A DNA stretch of 31,434 nt from Bacillota bacterium (GTDB taxonomy: Bacteria > Bacillota > Clostridia > Peptostreptococcales > Anaerovoracaceae): assembly GCA_905372035.1 (NCBI GenBank), contig CAJPNN010000013.1, forward strand, positions 1-31,434, in the 5' to 3' direction. The translations under genes and the position numbers were made by a program. Below are positions 16,258-24,829 of this stretch, piece after piece (the first letter of the stretch is position 1; each line of letters begins with the position of its first letter). The notes beneath the pieces were generated by a model. The model saw nothing but the letters and a program-made list of their open reading frames with translations, searched no databases and was not told the origin of the DNA.

Positions 16258-17298
16258 CTATCCCAATTTTTTCTGTATGACTCTTAAAACCTCTTCTTTC
16301 CTTTTGAGCATATCTTCAAGAAATTTTCTTGCATCACCTATCAAGGCAAAATCCGCAATATCAAAAATAGGTGCAAGATAATCTTCATTTACAGCAACGA
16401 GCAGCCTGCAATTCCTTACTCCTATTACATGCTGTACAGCTCCTGAAATGCCGAAAGCAAAATATACTTCCGGTCTTACTACAGTTCCTGTCTGCCCTAT
16501 CATCAAACGTTCATCGCACAGACCGTCATCGGTCGCGGCTCTTGTAGCCCCGACGCTCGCTCCTATAGCTGAAGCGAATTCTTCAAGCAGTTCAAAATTT
16601 TCCTTAGTCTTAAGTCCTCTTCCGCCCGCACATATTATACGTGCTTCTGAAAGCTTCAAGCATCCTCCCTGTATATTTTTTTTACCTGTTATCCTGTAAG
16701 ATCTGACTCCACATTCAGTTGAAACGCCCAAAGAAATAATTTCCGCCGTTTGCGATAAACAGACCTTTTCATTTAATTCTCCCGTTGCTGCCGATATCAC
16801 ACCCGGTCTTACTGTTGACATCTGCGGCCGTCTTACGGGACAAATTATATTTGAAAACACTCTTCCGCCAAAGCCCGGAACTATTTGTTTTAAAATACCG
16901 TTTTCAGGGTCTATCTTAAGATCCACACAATCTGCAGTAAGTCCCGTCTTAAGTCCCGCAGCCACCCTCGGCGCCAAATCACGACCCTGATACGTGGCTC
17001 CTAAAAGAAATATACTCGGAGCATATTCCAAAACTTTTTCAATAATCGCCTTTGAATAGCAAATAGTGTCATAATCTTTAAACACGGGTGATTCCAACTT
17101 ATAAACCTTATCGCAACCGCTTCGGGCAAGCTTTAACGCCGAATTATTTATGTTGCTTCCAATCAGTATAACGCAAACTTTACCCCTTGCTTTTATATTC
17201 CTAAGTTCACAGGCCTTGTTTATAAGTTCGAAAACAACGGGTGCAATTTCTCCATTGTAATTTTCACCATATACCCAAATATCTTCTCTGTTATTCAT
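16258..17298 (-). CDS. etfA: Electron transfer flavoprotein, alpha subunit
   Basis: A 346-residue flavoprotein subunit that, with EtfB, carries electrons between NADH/ferredoxin and the neighbouring acyl-CoA dehydrogenase in the cytoplasm. The C-terminal FAD domain is clear: SVGATRAATDDG, the signature GQTGTVVRPEVYFAFGISGAVQH, then VNEDYLAPIFDIADFALIGD. The N-terminal part shows the alpha/beta ETF fold (FLLGATYQGRDLAPRVAAGLKTGLTADCVDL). I choose the ATG at 17298, five bases after GGAGG and overlapping the etfB stop by eight bases; the upstream GTG at 17319 would put the ribosome site inside the gene. Order acyl-CoA dehydrogenase-etfB-etfA is the usual one in clostridia. Confidence 0.95.
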   Translation of the reverse strand: MNNREDIWVYGENYNGEIAPVVFELINKACELRNIKARGKVCVILIGSNINNSALKLARSGCDKVYKLESPVFKDYDTICYSKAIIEKVLEYAPSIFLLGATYQGRDLAPRVAAGLKTGLTADCVDLKIDPENGILKQIVPGFGGRVFSNIICPVRRPQMSTVRPGVISAATGELNEKVCLSQTAEIISLGVSTECGVRSYRITGKKNIQGGCLKLSEARIICAGGRGLKTKENFELLEEFASAIGASVGATRAATDDGLCDERLMIGQTGTVVRPEVYFAFGISGAVQHVIGVRNCRLLVAVNEDYLAPIFDIADFALIGDARKFLEDMLKRKEEVLRVIQKKLG

Positions 17299-18097
17299 TA
17301 GCGCCTCCGACAAAATCACTCTCCAACAGCTGATTCAAAAAATTGGTTACTGTTTCATGTTCTGAAACGCCTTCCACTCTAAAGCATTTTCTTGCACTGC
17401 TTTGAGTAAAGGTTCCTTCAACTTGTGTCGGCGATCCTGCGATCCCAACCATTTTGTCTTGTAAGCCCAAATCATTCATATCCCAAACGGTAACAACATT
17501 TTCGCACGCAGCTCTTATTCCGTCCACCTTTATGTTTCTGGGTTGATTTGTACGCTCCGATATTGCCGTCAATGCGGGAAAATCCATCTCAACCGATTCA
17601 ATTCCGAATTCGGTTCTTTTATCTACATATATCTTATTGTTCTCAAATGTGATATTCTCCGAAAATGAAGCTTGAGCAATCCCTAACATTTCAGCCATCT
17701 CAGCAGGTACCTGCCCCGTATTTCCGTCGCTTGTGAACTGTCCCGTGATAACAAGATTGACGTCGCCTATCTTGCGTATAGCCTGCGATAAAACCAAAGC
17801 CGTTACAAATGTATCTGCACCTATAAAAGCCTTGTCACAGAGCATAAATGCACAATCCGCTCCCATAGCCATCGCTTGCCTAAGTATTGCTTCACTCTCG
17901 GGCGGTCCCATAGTAAGGGCTATTATCTCTATATTGTTCGGATCCGTATCTTTGAGCAAGAGAGCCTGTTCTATAGCATTTTCATCATTTCTGTTAAGTC
18001 TTTTTTCAGAATTTTTCCGAACAAGACTGTTGGTTTTAGGATCCGTTTCTATCTTATCAGTGTCGGGCACCTGCTTGATACAAACAACAATTCTCAT
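17291..18097 (-). CDS. etfB: Electron transfer flavoprotein, beta subunit
   Basis: A 268-residue partner of EtfA. Family features: the start MRIVVCIKQVPDTD, LNRNDENAIEQAL, TMGPPESEAILRQAMAMGAD, and the ETF-beta signature region (VDKRTEFGIESVEMDFPAL followed by RTNQPRNIK). The stretch SDGNTGQVPAEMAEMLG resembles the D-G-x-T-x-Q-V loop by which clostridial, potentially bifurcating EtfB subunits hold a second FAD, though bifurcation cannot be proven from sequence. GGGAGG lies six bases before the ATG. It begins 11 bases after the dehydrogenase stop and overlaps etfA by eight bases, so the three are one translational unit. Confidence 0.95.
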   Translation of the reverse strand: MRIVVCIKQVPDTDKIETDPKTNSLVRKNSEKRLNRNDENAIEQALLLKDTDPNNIEIIALTMGPPESEAILRQAMAMGADCAFMLCDKAFIGADTFVTALVLSQAIRKIGDVNLVITGQFTSDGNTGQVPAEMAEMLGIAQASFSENITFENNKIYVDKRTEFGIESVEMDFPALTAISERTNQPRNIKVDGIRAACENVVTVWDMNDLGLQDKMVGIAGSPTQVEGTFTQSSARKCFRVEGVSEHETVTNFLNQLLESDFVGGANE

Positions 18098-18108
18098 TAA
18101 CGCCCTCC

Positions 18109-19251
18109 CTAAGAACTGAATACATCTCCTGATATAACCATCTTTTGTACTTCTGAAGTTCCTTCATATATCTCCGTTATCTTTGCATCTCTCATGAATC
18201 TCTCAAAAGGAAGTTCTTTTGTATACCCGTAACCCCCGGCAAACTGTAAAGCTTTAGTTGTAACGTACATAGCTGTCTCCGCTGCAAAAAGTTTTGCCAT
18301 CGCAGCTTTTGCAGACAATTTTTCTCTCTTTTCTTTTGCCGCAGCCGCTTGATATGTAAGCAGCTTTGAAGCTTCTATCCTTGTTTTCATATCTGCCGTC
18401 TCAAATTGAAGCGCCTGCATCTGAGAAAGTTTTTTTCCGAACTGTTTTCTTGTCTGCATATGATTTACACAATTTTCAAATGCTGCTTCCGCAATACCCA
18501 ATGCTTGAGCCGCAATGCCTATCCTTCCTCCATCCAAAGTAGTCATCGCTATCTTAAACCCATCTCCCTCTTTTCCTATCAAATTATCAAGCGGAATCAC
18601 GCAGTTCTGAAATCTCAGCGTGGTAGTCGATGAGGCGCATATTCCCATTTTATTTTCTTCTCTTCCGACAGAAAATCCCGGCATACCCTTTTCTACTATA
18701 AATGCCGATATTCCCTTTGTTTTCTTTTCTCTGTCCGTCATTGCAAATACAACATAGTAATCCGCACGTGCTCCGTTAGTAATAAAGAGCTTACCCCCAT
18801 TCAGGACATATCCGCTCTCCGTTCTGACTGCGGTTGTTTCCTGGCATCCCGCATCAGTTCCCGCATTCGGTTCCGTCAGTGCAAACGCTCCCAGTTTTTC
18901 ACCGCTCGCAAGAGGCCTTAGATATTTGTCTTTTTGCATTTTTGTACCATATTCAAATATAGGCCAACAACAAAGAGATGTATGCGATGAACAAATAACC
19001 CCTGTAGTCGCACATGCTTTTGACAACTCTTCAACAGCTATCGTATAAGAGAGCTGATCCAGTCCCGCTCCACCGTATTCTTTGGGATACGGTATCCCTA
19101 AAAGTCCCGATCTGCCCATTCTCTCTACTGTCTCTTTGGGAAATCTGTGCTCCCTGTCTATCTGTGCGGCAATAGGCGCAACATAATCATTTGCGAATTT
19201 CCTTACCATCGCTCTCGTAAGCTGCTGCTCCATAGTCAATGTGAAATCCAT
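18109..19251 (-). CDS. Acyl-CoA dehydrogenase (short-chain / enoyl-CoA reductase type)
   Basis: A 380-residue FAD enzyme that interconverts acyl-CoA and 2-enoyl-CoA, passing electrons through EtfBA. Family features: LTMEQQLTRAMVRKFA at the start, GIPYPKEYGGAG, the flavin-binding AFALTEPNAGTDAG, ITNGARADYYVV, DGGRIGIAAQALGIAE, RKQFGKKLSQMQALQF, QFAGGYGYTKELPFERFMRDAKI, and the catalytic Glu at E363 in IYEGTSEVQ, the butyryl-CoA dehydrogenase position. AGGAGG lies seven bases before the ATG. It starts only 20 bases after thiI with no terminator, and is followed by etfB and etfA. No enoyl-CoA hydratase, thiolase or hydroxyacyl-CoA dehydrogenase lies in the window, so this is not the classical butyrate operon; reduction of a 2-enoyl-CoA from an amino acid or external acid is more likely. 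Confidence 0.93.
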   Translation of the reverse strand: MDFTLTMEQQLTRAMVRKFANDYVAPIAAQIDREHRFPKETVERMGRSGLLGIPYPKEYGGAGLDQLSYTIAVEELSKACATTGVICSSHTSLCCWPIFEYGTKMQKDKYLRPLASGEKLGAFALTEPNAGTDAGCQETTAVRTESGYVLNGGKLFITNGARADYYVVFAMTDREKKTKGISAFIVEKGMPGFSVGREENKMGICASSTTTLRFQNCVIPLDNLIGKEGDGFKIAMTTLDGGRIGIAAQALGIAEAAFENCVNHMQTRKQFGKKLSQMQALQFETADMKTRIEASKLLTYQAAAAKEKREKLSAKAAMAKLFAAETAMYVTTKALQFAGGYGYTKELPFERFMRDAKITEIYEGTSEVQKMVISGDVFSS

Positions 19252-19271
19252 ACAAACACCTCCTATATAAA

Positions 19272-20465
19272 TTACTGTGGAAATATATCCACTGTTTCCT
19301 TGCTTTCCAATGCTTTATCTATAAGTTGTTCAACATCTATCCTGCGCTCCGATTCTAAAATTCTGTGAAGTTTCGGTTTTGTAACCGGATGCTTCGGCAG
19401 AAAAACGGTACAACAATCTTCATATGGTTGTATTGAAGTTTCATAAGTATCTATATCTTTTGCAACCTCCATTATATCTATCTTATCCATAGCTATAAGC
19501 GGTCTCATCACCGGCATATCTACCGAATTGTCGGTAACCGCCAAAGCTTCTGCAGTCTGACTTGCCACCTGTCCCAAGTTTTCACCTGTTATGAGCATAC
19601 CGCACCCCGTATCTTTCGCAAGTTTTTCAGCAATCCTCATCATAAATCGCCTGACTAAAATCGTGGTTTCATCCTCCGGACAATTTTTAACTATCGCTTC
19701 CTGTACAGTCAAAAGATTGATTATATGCATTTTAAACTTTCCACAATATCCCGCCACTATACTTGCCAGGGCTTCAACTTTTTTTCTCGCTCTCTCGCTT
19801 GTATACGGATAGGAATGAAAATGAACAGCCTCTATCATCATTCCTCTTCTTGCCATCATAAATGCCGCAACCGGACTGTCTATGCCTCCGGAAAGAAGAA
19901 TCATCCCCTTCCCGTTAGTACCTAAAGGCAGACCTCCCATTCCCGTGATTCTGTTTTCAAACACATATGTTTTTTCTCTCCTGACATTTATAAAAAGTAT
20001 ACAGTCGGGATCATGTACATCTACTTTTAAAACTTTACAACCGATAAGAATTTTTGCCCCTATTATTCTGCTGATTTCCGGTGATTTTGCCGGAAAATTT
20101 TTATCGGCTCTGTTAGTTTCAACTTTAAATGTCTTTATTCCTCTTTTTTCTATTTGCTTAAGCATAAACAAAACCGCCGCTTCGCCTATACTGTCCAAAT
20201 CACTTTCGGCTTCTACGGCAGGGCTTATCGATGCTACACCGAAAACTTTTCTGACTTTTTTAATGATATCTTCTTCATCACAGCTTTCAGGAGCTTTTAT
20301 GAAAATCAGTCCTTCCTGCCTCTTTACGGAAATATCCCGAGGCTCCCCGAGGGCTCTTCTTATCCTCTCTACCAAAACTCTCTCAAAATACGGTTTGTTT
20401 TTTCCTTTTAGTGCAACCTCTCCGCATCTGACTATGAACGTTTTTAAATTATTTTCTCTATTCAT
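19272..20465 (-). CDS. thiI: tRNA 4-thiouridine synthase ThiI
   Basis: A 397-residue enzyme that adenylates U8 of tRNA and exchanges the oxygen for sulfur passed from a cysteine desulfurase; it can also serve thiazole synthesis. Domains in order: N-terminal ferredoxin-like region, THUMP (~60-165), and a PP-loop ATPase with SGGIDSPVA at ~190-198. GENLGQVASQT and the conserved EDCCTVFLPKHPVTKP near the C-terminus fit ThiI. No rhodanese domain follows, as in Bacillus ThiI, so sulfur must come directly from the partner desulfurase. AGGAG lies six bases before the ATG. It lies 117 bases downstream of a cysteine desulfurase gene, the usual Gram-positive pairing. Confidence 0.96.
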   Translation of the reverse strand: MNRENNLKTFIVRCGEVALKGKNKPYFERVLVERIRRALGEPRDISVKRQEGLIFIKAPESCDEEDIIKKVRKVFGVASISPAVEAESDLDSIGEAAVLFMLKQIEKRGIKTFKVETNRADKNFPAKSPEISRIIGAKILIGCKVLKVDVHDPDCILFINVRREKTYVFENRITGMGGLPLGTNGKGMILLSGGIDSPVAAFMMARRGMMIEAVHFHSYPYTSERARKKVEALASIVAGYCGKFKMHIINLLTVQEAIVKNCPEDETTILVRRFMMRIAEKLAKDTGCGMLITGENLGQVASQTAEALAVTDNSVDMPVMRPLIAMDKIDIMEVAKDIDTYETSIQPYEDCCTVFLPKHPVTKPKLHRILESERRIDVEQLIDKALESKETVDIFPQ

Positions 20466-20582
20466 TCAAATCTCCTGTTTATCTTATATATCTAAAGCTG
20501 TTCACGCTTTTAATCATCTCACCGGGCAAAGCTGTTTAACTTCTTAACAATATTACTCATCTCAATTTTTCAGAATGCCTGA

Positions 20583-21743
20583 TTACCTCATCTGCCTTAA
20601 GCTTCCCAAACGCCTGAATGAAATTACTGCATTCTTTACTTTTTCAACGACTGTCTCAACCTCTTTATACGTGTTATATCCCGACAGGCTGAACCTTATC
20701 GCACCTTCTATATCAGCATTTTTAAGCCCCATAGCTTTAAGCACGTGACTTTCCCCCTTTTTATTGGAGCTGCATGCAGATCCCGTCGAAACATAAATAC
20801 CGTCCTGCTCTAATGTGTGAAGCAAAACTTCGGCTCTTACATCCATGAACGTGACATTTAAAATTGACGGAATTGAGATATCAAGCGGTGTATTTATTCT
20901 TATATCATTTACTTCGTTTTCCAAACCTTCCTTAAGGCTGTTTCTTAAAGTTTTTATTTTTTCGATTCGCTCGTCAAAGTTTCGAAACGCCTGATCGGAT
21001 GCAACTGAAAATCCCGCTATTGCCGGAAGATTCTCCGTTCCGCTTCTCAGACCTTTTTCCTGTCCTCCTCCGAAAACTATCGGAGAAAGATTAAGTTTAT
21101 CCCTGATCCACAATCCTCCGACTCCCTTGGGCGCATGTATCTTGTGTCCGCTTACACTTATCAAGTCAACTTCTCTCGGTATTTCTTCACCTTTTATTTT
21201 AGCCATTCCCTGAACCATATCCGTATGTAATATGAAATCATATTTATCTTTAAATGATGCTATCTGTTTAAGAGGTTGAATTGTTCCGACTTCGTTATTG
21301 GCCGACATTACGGAAACCAAAACGGTATTTTCGTCCAAAGCTTCTTCAAACTGTTCCAAATCTATGATTCCATCCCGGTCAACCTTGATATATGAAACTT
21401 CAAAACCGTTTCTCTCAAGATACCTGCACGGCTCCAAAACTGAAGGATGCTCTATCATAGCAGTTATTATTTTGTTGCCTTTTTTTTTTGCCGTTTTTAC
21501 GCTTCCTAAAATAGCCAAATTGTTGGCTTCAGTACCTGAAGCTGTGAATATGATACCCTTTTCATCTCTTGCAAGCAGTAAAGCGACATTTTTTCTTGCA
21601 GTCTTAAGTTCTTCCTCCGCAACAACCCCCATATGGTGAAGTGATGACGGATTGCCAAAACCTGAAAGCATGATTTCATAAGCTTTATCTGCAGCTTCCT
21701 TGCTGACTGCAGTTGTAGCGCTGTTATCAAAATATATGTCCAT
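20583..21743 (-). CDS. Cysteine desulfurase (NifS/IscS family), ThiI partner
   Basis: A 386-residue PLP enzyme that takes sulfur from L-cysteine as a protein-bound persulfide. Features: start IYFDNSATTAVSKEA, FGNPSSLHHMG, FTASGTEANNLAI, the PLP lysine K201 in SGHKIHAPKGVG, GGGQEKGLRSGTEN, and the active-site cysteine C324 in STGSACSSNKKGESHVL. Because thiI follows it and no iscU, iscR or nifU is near, it most probably serves tRNA thiolation (the NifZ/IscS-like role) rather than general Fe-S assembly. The ribosome site is weak (AGGAAAG, about 12 bases from the ATG). It has a promoter candidate just upstream and follows the rny terminator. Confidence 0.95.
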   Translation of the reverse strand: MDIYFDNSATTAVSKEAADKAYEIMLSGFGNPSSLHHMGVVAEEELKTARKNVALLLARDEKGIIFTASGTEANNLAILGSVKTAKKKGNKIITAMIEHPSVLEPCRYLERNGFEVSYIKVDRDGIIDLEQFEEALDENTVLVSVMSANNEVGTIQPLKQIASFKDKYDFILHTDMVQGMAKIKGEEIPREVDLISVSGHKIHAPKGVGGLWIRDKLNLSPIVFGGGQEKGLRSGTENLPAIAGFSVASDQAFRNFDERIEKIKTLRNSLKEGLENEVNDIRINTPLDISIPSILNVTFMDVRAEVLLHTLEQDGIYVSTGSACSSNKKGESHVLKAMGLKNADIEGAIRFSLSGYNTYKEVETVVEKVKNAVISFRRLGSLRQMR

Positions 21744-21776
21744 AAAATTCTTCTTTCCTGAAAATACTCCGTTATA

Positions 21777-21785
21777 AGTATATCA
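21777..21785 (-). promoter_or_regulatory. Candidate extended -10 promoter for the desulfurase-thiI transcript
   Basis: The minus strand reads TGATATACT, an extended -10 element (TGnTATAAT type), 34 bases before the desulfurase ATG and downstream of the rny terminator. No good -35 element is visible. Its position, just after a strong terminator, supports a new transcription start here. Confidence 0.45.
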
Positions 21786-21814
21786 CACGGCAAAACACTT
21801 TGATATAAAAATAA

Positions 21815-21855
21815 CAAAAAAACCTAAAGAAAGCCGGAGAATAAAGCTCTCCGGC
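21815..21855 (-). terminator. Rho-independent terminator of rny
   Basis: On the minus strand, GCCGGAGA and TCTCCGGC form a perfect eight-base-pair stem with a seven-base loop, starting about 12 bases after the rny stop, followed by TTTCTTTAGG and a run of seven T. It is the clearest terminator in the window. Confidence 0.93.
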
Positions 21856-21866
21856 CGATATTCATA

Positions 21867-23408
21867 CTATTTAGCATATTCTGTGGCTCTAGTCTCTCTT
21901 AAAACATTTACTTTTATTTGTCCCGGGTATTCAAGCTCACTCTCTATCTTCTGACTTATCTCTCTCGCCAAAAGAACTATACCCTCATCATTTACATCTT
22001 CAGGTTTTGCAATTATTCTTATCTCTCTACCCGCTTGAATTGCAAATGATCTTTCAACACCTTCCGTTGTATTCGCAATCTCTTCCAGTGTCTGTAAACG
22101 TTTTATATATGTCTCGAGCGTCTCTCTTCTCGCTCCCGGTCTTGCTGCAGAAAGCGCATCCGCCGCAGCTATCAATATCGCTTCTATACTCTTCGCTTCG
22201 TAATCTCCGTGATGTGCAGCCATTCCATCTATAACAGCCTGGCTCTCTTTATATTTTCTCAAGAGATCTATACCTATGTCTACATGCGTGCCTTCAACTT
22301 CATGATCTATAGCTTTTCCTATATCATGGAGAAGCCCCGCTCTTTTAGCAAGCCTTGTGTCAAGTTCAAGTTCGCTTGCCATCAGTCCCGCCAAATGTGC
22401 AACTTCTACAGAATGTTTAAGCACATTTTGTCCGTAGCTGGTTCTGTATTTAAGTCTTCCCAAAAGTTTTATAAGTTCAGGGTGAAGGTTATGTATTCCT
22501 ACATCAAAAGCCGCCTGCTCTCCTTCTTCTTTTATAATATTATTTACTTCTCTTTGGGATTTTTCAACCATCTCTTCTATTCTGGCAGGATGTATTCTTC
22601 CGTCTACTATGAGTTTTTCTAACGACAACCTTGCAACTTCTCTTCTCACAGGATCAAATCCCGATAAAATGACAGCTTCCGGGGTATCGTCTATTATCAA
22701 ATCGATTCCCGTGAGGGTTTCTATGGTTCTTATGTTCCTTCCCTCTCTGCCTATGATTCTTCCTTTCATTTCATCATTAGGCAAAGGAACGACTGAAACG
22801 GTCGTCTCCGCCACGTGATCCGCAGCACACCTCTGGATCGCTCCCACTATGATTTCTTTTGCTTTCTTGTCGGCTTCCTCTTTTGCTTTGCTCTCTATGT
22901 CTTTAATCATCACGGAAGCTTCACATCTCACTTCCTTTTCAACATTTGCAAGCAGCAGTTGTTTTGCTTCATCCGCAGTATATCCCGATATTCTTTCAAG
23001 CTCGGCAATTTGCTTTTCCAGAAAATTATCCAGCTCTTTGTTTTTTTCCACAAGCTGTTGCTCTTTTCTTACAATACTTTCTTCTTTCTTTTCGATATTG
23101 TCCGTTTTTCTGTCTATAGCCTCTTCCTTTTGTATAAGTCTTTTTTCAGACCTTTGGATTTCCGCTCTCCTTTCGCGAACCTCACGCTCAGCTTCATTTC
23201 TCATTCTATGAGCTTCTTCTTTTGCTTCTATGGTAATTTCTTTTTTTATTGTTTCAGATTTGTTCTCAGCATCGAGAATTAAATTCTTTGCTCTCTGTTC
23301 AGCACTTCCTATAGCTTTCTCCCCAACGTTCTTTCTTATTATGTATCCGATCAACAACCCTGCAACAAGGGTTACAATTACCAACAACACAACTATTCCT
23401 GTTTCCAA
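21867..23408 (-). CDS. rny: Ribonuclease Y
   Basis: A 513-residue membrane-anchored endoribonuclease that starts mRNA decay in Gram-positive bacteria. Domains in order: a transmembrane segment (~2-25, VVLLVIVTLVAGLLIGYII), a long charged coiled coil (~30-200), a KH RNA-binding domain with GRIIGREGRNIRTIE near residue 212, and an HD phosphohydrolase domain with H..E..H and LLHDIGKAIDHE near residue 359, then the conserved C-terminal region. I place the start at a TTG at 23408, 11 bases after GGGAGG; the GTG at 23420 overlaps that ribosome site and is less likely. Expressed alone from a strong promoter, with a terminator behind it. Confidence 0.95.
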   Translation of the reverse strand: METGIVVLLVIVTLVAGLLIGYIIRKNVGEKAIGSAEQRAKNLILDAENKSETIKKEITIEAKEEAHRMRNEAEREVRERRAEIQRSEKRLIQKEEAIDRKTDNIEKKEESIVRKEQQLVEKNKELDNFLEKQIAELERISGYTADEAKQLLLANVEKEVRCEASVMIKDIESKAKEEADKKAKEIIVGAIQRCAADHVAETTVSVVPLPNDEMKGRIIGREGRNIRTIETLTGIDLIIDDTPEAVILSGFDPVRREVARLSLEKLIVDGRIHPARIEEMVEKSQREVNNIIKEEGEQAAFDVGIHNLHPELIKLLGRLKYRTSYGQNVLKHSVEVAHLAGLMASELELDTRLAKRAGLLHDIGKAIDHEVEGTHVDIGIDLLRKYKESQAVIDGMAAHHGDYEAKSIEAILIAAADALSAARPGARRETLETYIKRLQTLEEIANTTEGVERSFAIQAGREIRIIAKPEDVNDEGIVLLAREISQKIESELEYPGQIKVNVLRETRATEYAK

Positions 23409-23520
23409 TCTATAAAACACCTCCCTTTATTAATTAAATTTTTTAGCAATATTTTTTATAAACTAATCGGTATAAAAATAGTATTTCTCAATTAAATATT
23501 GATAAATACACACTACATAT

Positions 23521-23549
23521 ATTATAATTATTTTGCCGTACTTAGTCAA
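23521..23549 (-). promoter_or_regulatory. Strong sigmaA-type promoter of rny
   Basis: The minus strand reads TTGACT (23544-23549), a 17-base spacer, and a perfect TATAAT (23521-23526). Transcription would begin near 23513, leaving an AT-rich leader of about 105 bases before the rny start. Confidence 0.8.
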
Positions 23550-23561
23550 GGTACTTTATAT
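23533..23561 (+). promoter_or_regulatory. Candidate promoter of rodA, overlapping the rny promoter
   Basis: The plus strand reads TTGCCG (23533-23538), a 17-base spacer, then TTATAT (23556-23561), about 70 bases before the rodA ATG. Both hexamers are weak matches. The element overlaps the divergent rny promoter, so the two could compete for polymerase. Confidence 0.35.
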
Positions 23562-23630
23562 GCTGAAAGCCTTGTCATTTACTGCAATAATAATTTGCGA
23601 TCACTGTCGTAATACAAACCGGGAGATGAC

Positions 23631-24737
23631 ATGAAATATTTAAATCACATAGTTAAAAATATAAATATAACCCTTCTGATAATCCCTCTTCTGTTTGCCG
23701 TTATCAGTATAGTAATGATAGCAAGCAGCGGTTATCGCGGTGCTTTTGTGTTCACAAGAGATGTGAAAGTCCAAACTCTTGCATATATCTTAGGCTTTGT
23801 TGCCATGATCATAATGATAGTAATAGACTATAGCGTATTTGAAAATATGGATAAATTCCTCTATATTTTTTCCGTAGGCATACTGCTCATGGTATATATC
23901 CCCGGACTGGGTTCGACTCAAATGGGTGCACAATCATGGATAAAGCTGGGACCTCTCAACTTTCAACCGTCGGAGCTTGCAAAACTGTCATTCGCACTTC
24001 TTTTCGCCTGCTATATTAAAAAAAATCACTCTGAACTGCAAAGTTTTAAGGGATTTATAAAAGCCGTTTTATACGCTGCACCGATAATTTTACTTATAAT
24101 GAAAAATGATCTGGGCAGTTCTTTGGTGCTCTGTGCCATGGTAATAATAATGATGTGGTATGCGGGACTGAGCGGAAAGATACTGGCAATTACAATCGCA
24201 ATCGGAGCCGCTCTTATGCCTGTAGTATATCATTTCCTCGCAGATCATCAAAAACTCAGGATAGATGCTTTTTTAAATCCTGACGATCTAAGCATAAAAG
24301 CTAATTGGCAAGTTTTTAACTCAAAGGTCGCAATCGGTTCGGGCGGGCTCAAAGGTAAAGGTCTGTTTCACGGAACCCAAAAAGAATTGGACTTCGTCCC
24401 CGTACAAAAATCCGATTTTATCTTTTCGGTTATTGCAGAAGAGCTCGGTCTTATCGGCGGAGTGGTTCTCATTGTGCTGTTTGCCGTTTTTCTTTTTAAA
24501 ATATTTAAGATGTCGATAAATGCCAAGGATCTTTACGGTTCACTGATTACGATGGGAATATTTGCCATGTTTTTCTTTCAGATATTTGAAAACATAGCAA
24601 TGACGATGGGAATAATGCCGGTCACAGGCATAACGCTTCCATTTATAAGCTATGGAGGAAGCGGAATAATGTCAAACATGGCCGCTCTCGGACTTGTACT
24701 CGGAATAGGAATAAGAAGCCGTGACAGAAGTTTTTGA
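23631..24737 (+). CDS. rodA: Rod-shape peptidoglycan glycosyltransferase RodA
   Basis: A 368-residue SEDS-family polymerase with about ten membrane helices that builds glycan strands from lipid II for cell elongation, working with class B PBP2. Features: GAQSWIKLGPLNFQPSELAK, the catalytic-region Asp in KNDLGSSLV, NWQVFNSKVAIGSGGLKGKGL, DFIFSVIAEELGLIG, and the C-terminal signature PVTGITLPFISYGGSGI. GGGAG lies five bases before the ATG. It is the only plus-strand gene in the window, running toward the minD end of the mreBCD-mrdA-minD operon. Its likely partner PBP2 is encoded by mrdA on the opposite strand. FtsW is a close relative, but the neighbourhood and lack of FtsW-like extensions favour RodA. 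Confidence 0.92.
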   Translation: MKYLNHIVKNINITLLIIPLLFAVISIVMIASSGYRGAFVFTRDVKVQTLAYILGFVAMIIMIVIDYSVFENMDKFLYIFSVGILLMVYIPGLGSTQMGAQSWIKLGPLNFQPSELAKLSFALLFACYIKKNHSELQSFKGFIKAVLYAAPIILLIMKNDLGSSLVLCAMVIIMMWYAGLSGKILAITIAIGAALMPVVYHFLADHQKLRIDAFLNPDDLSIKANWQVFNSKVAIGSGGLKGKGLFHGTQKELDFVPVQKSDFIFSVIAEELGLIGGVVLIVLFAVFLFKIFKMSINAKDLYGSLITMGIFAMFFFQIFENIAMTMGIMPVTGITLPFISYGGSGIMSNMAALGLVLGIGIRSRDRSF

Positions 24738-24778
24738 CGACATAATACGAATATGATATTGTTCTTTTCACTATATAC

Positions 24779-24822
24779 AAAAGAAAACCGTGCATAGAGC
24801 GATCTGCTCCTATATGCAACGG
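24779..24822 (-). terminator. Terminator of the mreBCD-mrdA-minD operon
   Basis: On the minus strand, eight bases after the minD stop, CCGTTGCATA and TATGCACGG pair (one bulged A), extended by an inner GAGC/GCTC pairing, and are followed by TTTTCTTTTG. It lies between the convergent minD and rodA genes; on the plus strand no T-run follows, so it mainly serves the minus strand. Confidence 0.75.
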
Positions 24823-24829
24823 TACAAAT

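Noticed and set aside
19882..20547. 221-codon plus-strand open frame opposite thiI
   Set aside because: It overlies thiI with all its conserved motifs, shows no recognisable domain and has no convincing ribosome site.
21506..21817. 103-codon minus-strand frame overlapping the start of the cysteine desulfurase
   Set aside because: It is an alternate frame of the desulfurase coding region; its composition is not protein-like and the desulfurase N-terminus (DNSATTA, FGNPSS) is intact in the other frame.
24762..24787. AT-only hairpin TTCTTTT...AAAAGAA as a rodA terminator
   Set aside because: The stem has almost no GC pairs and no T-run follows on the plus strand; only the adjacent GC-containing hairpin on the minus strand is reported.
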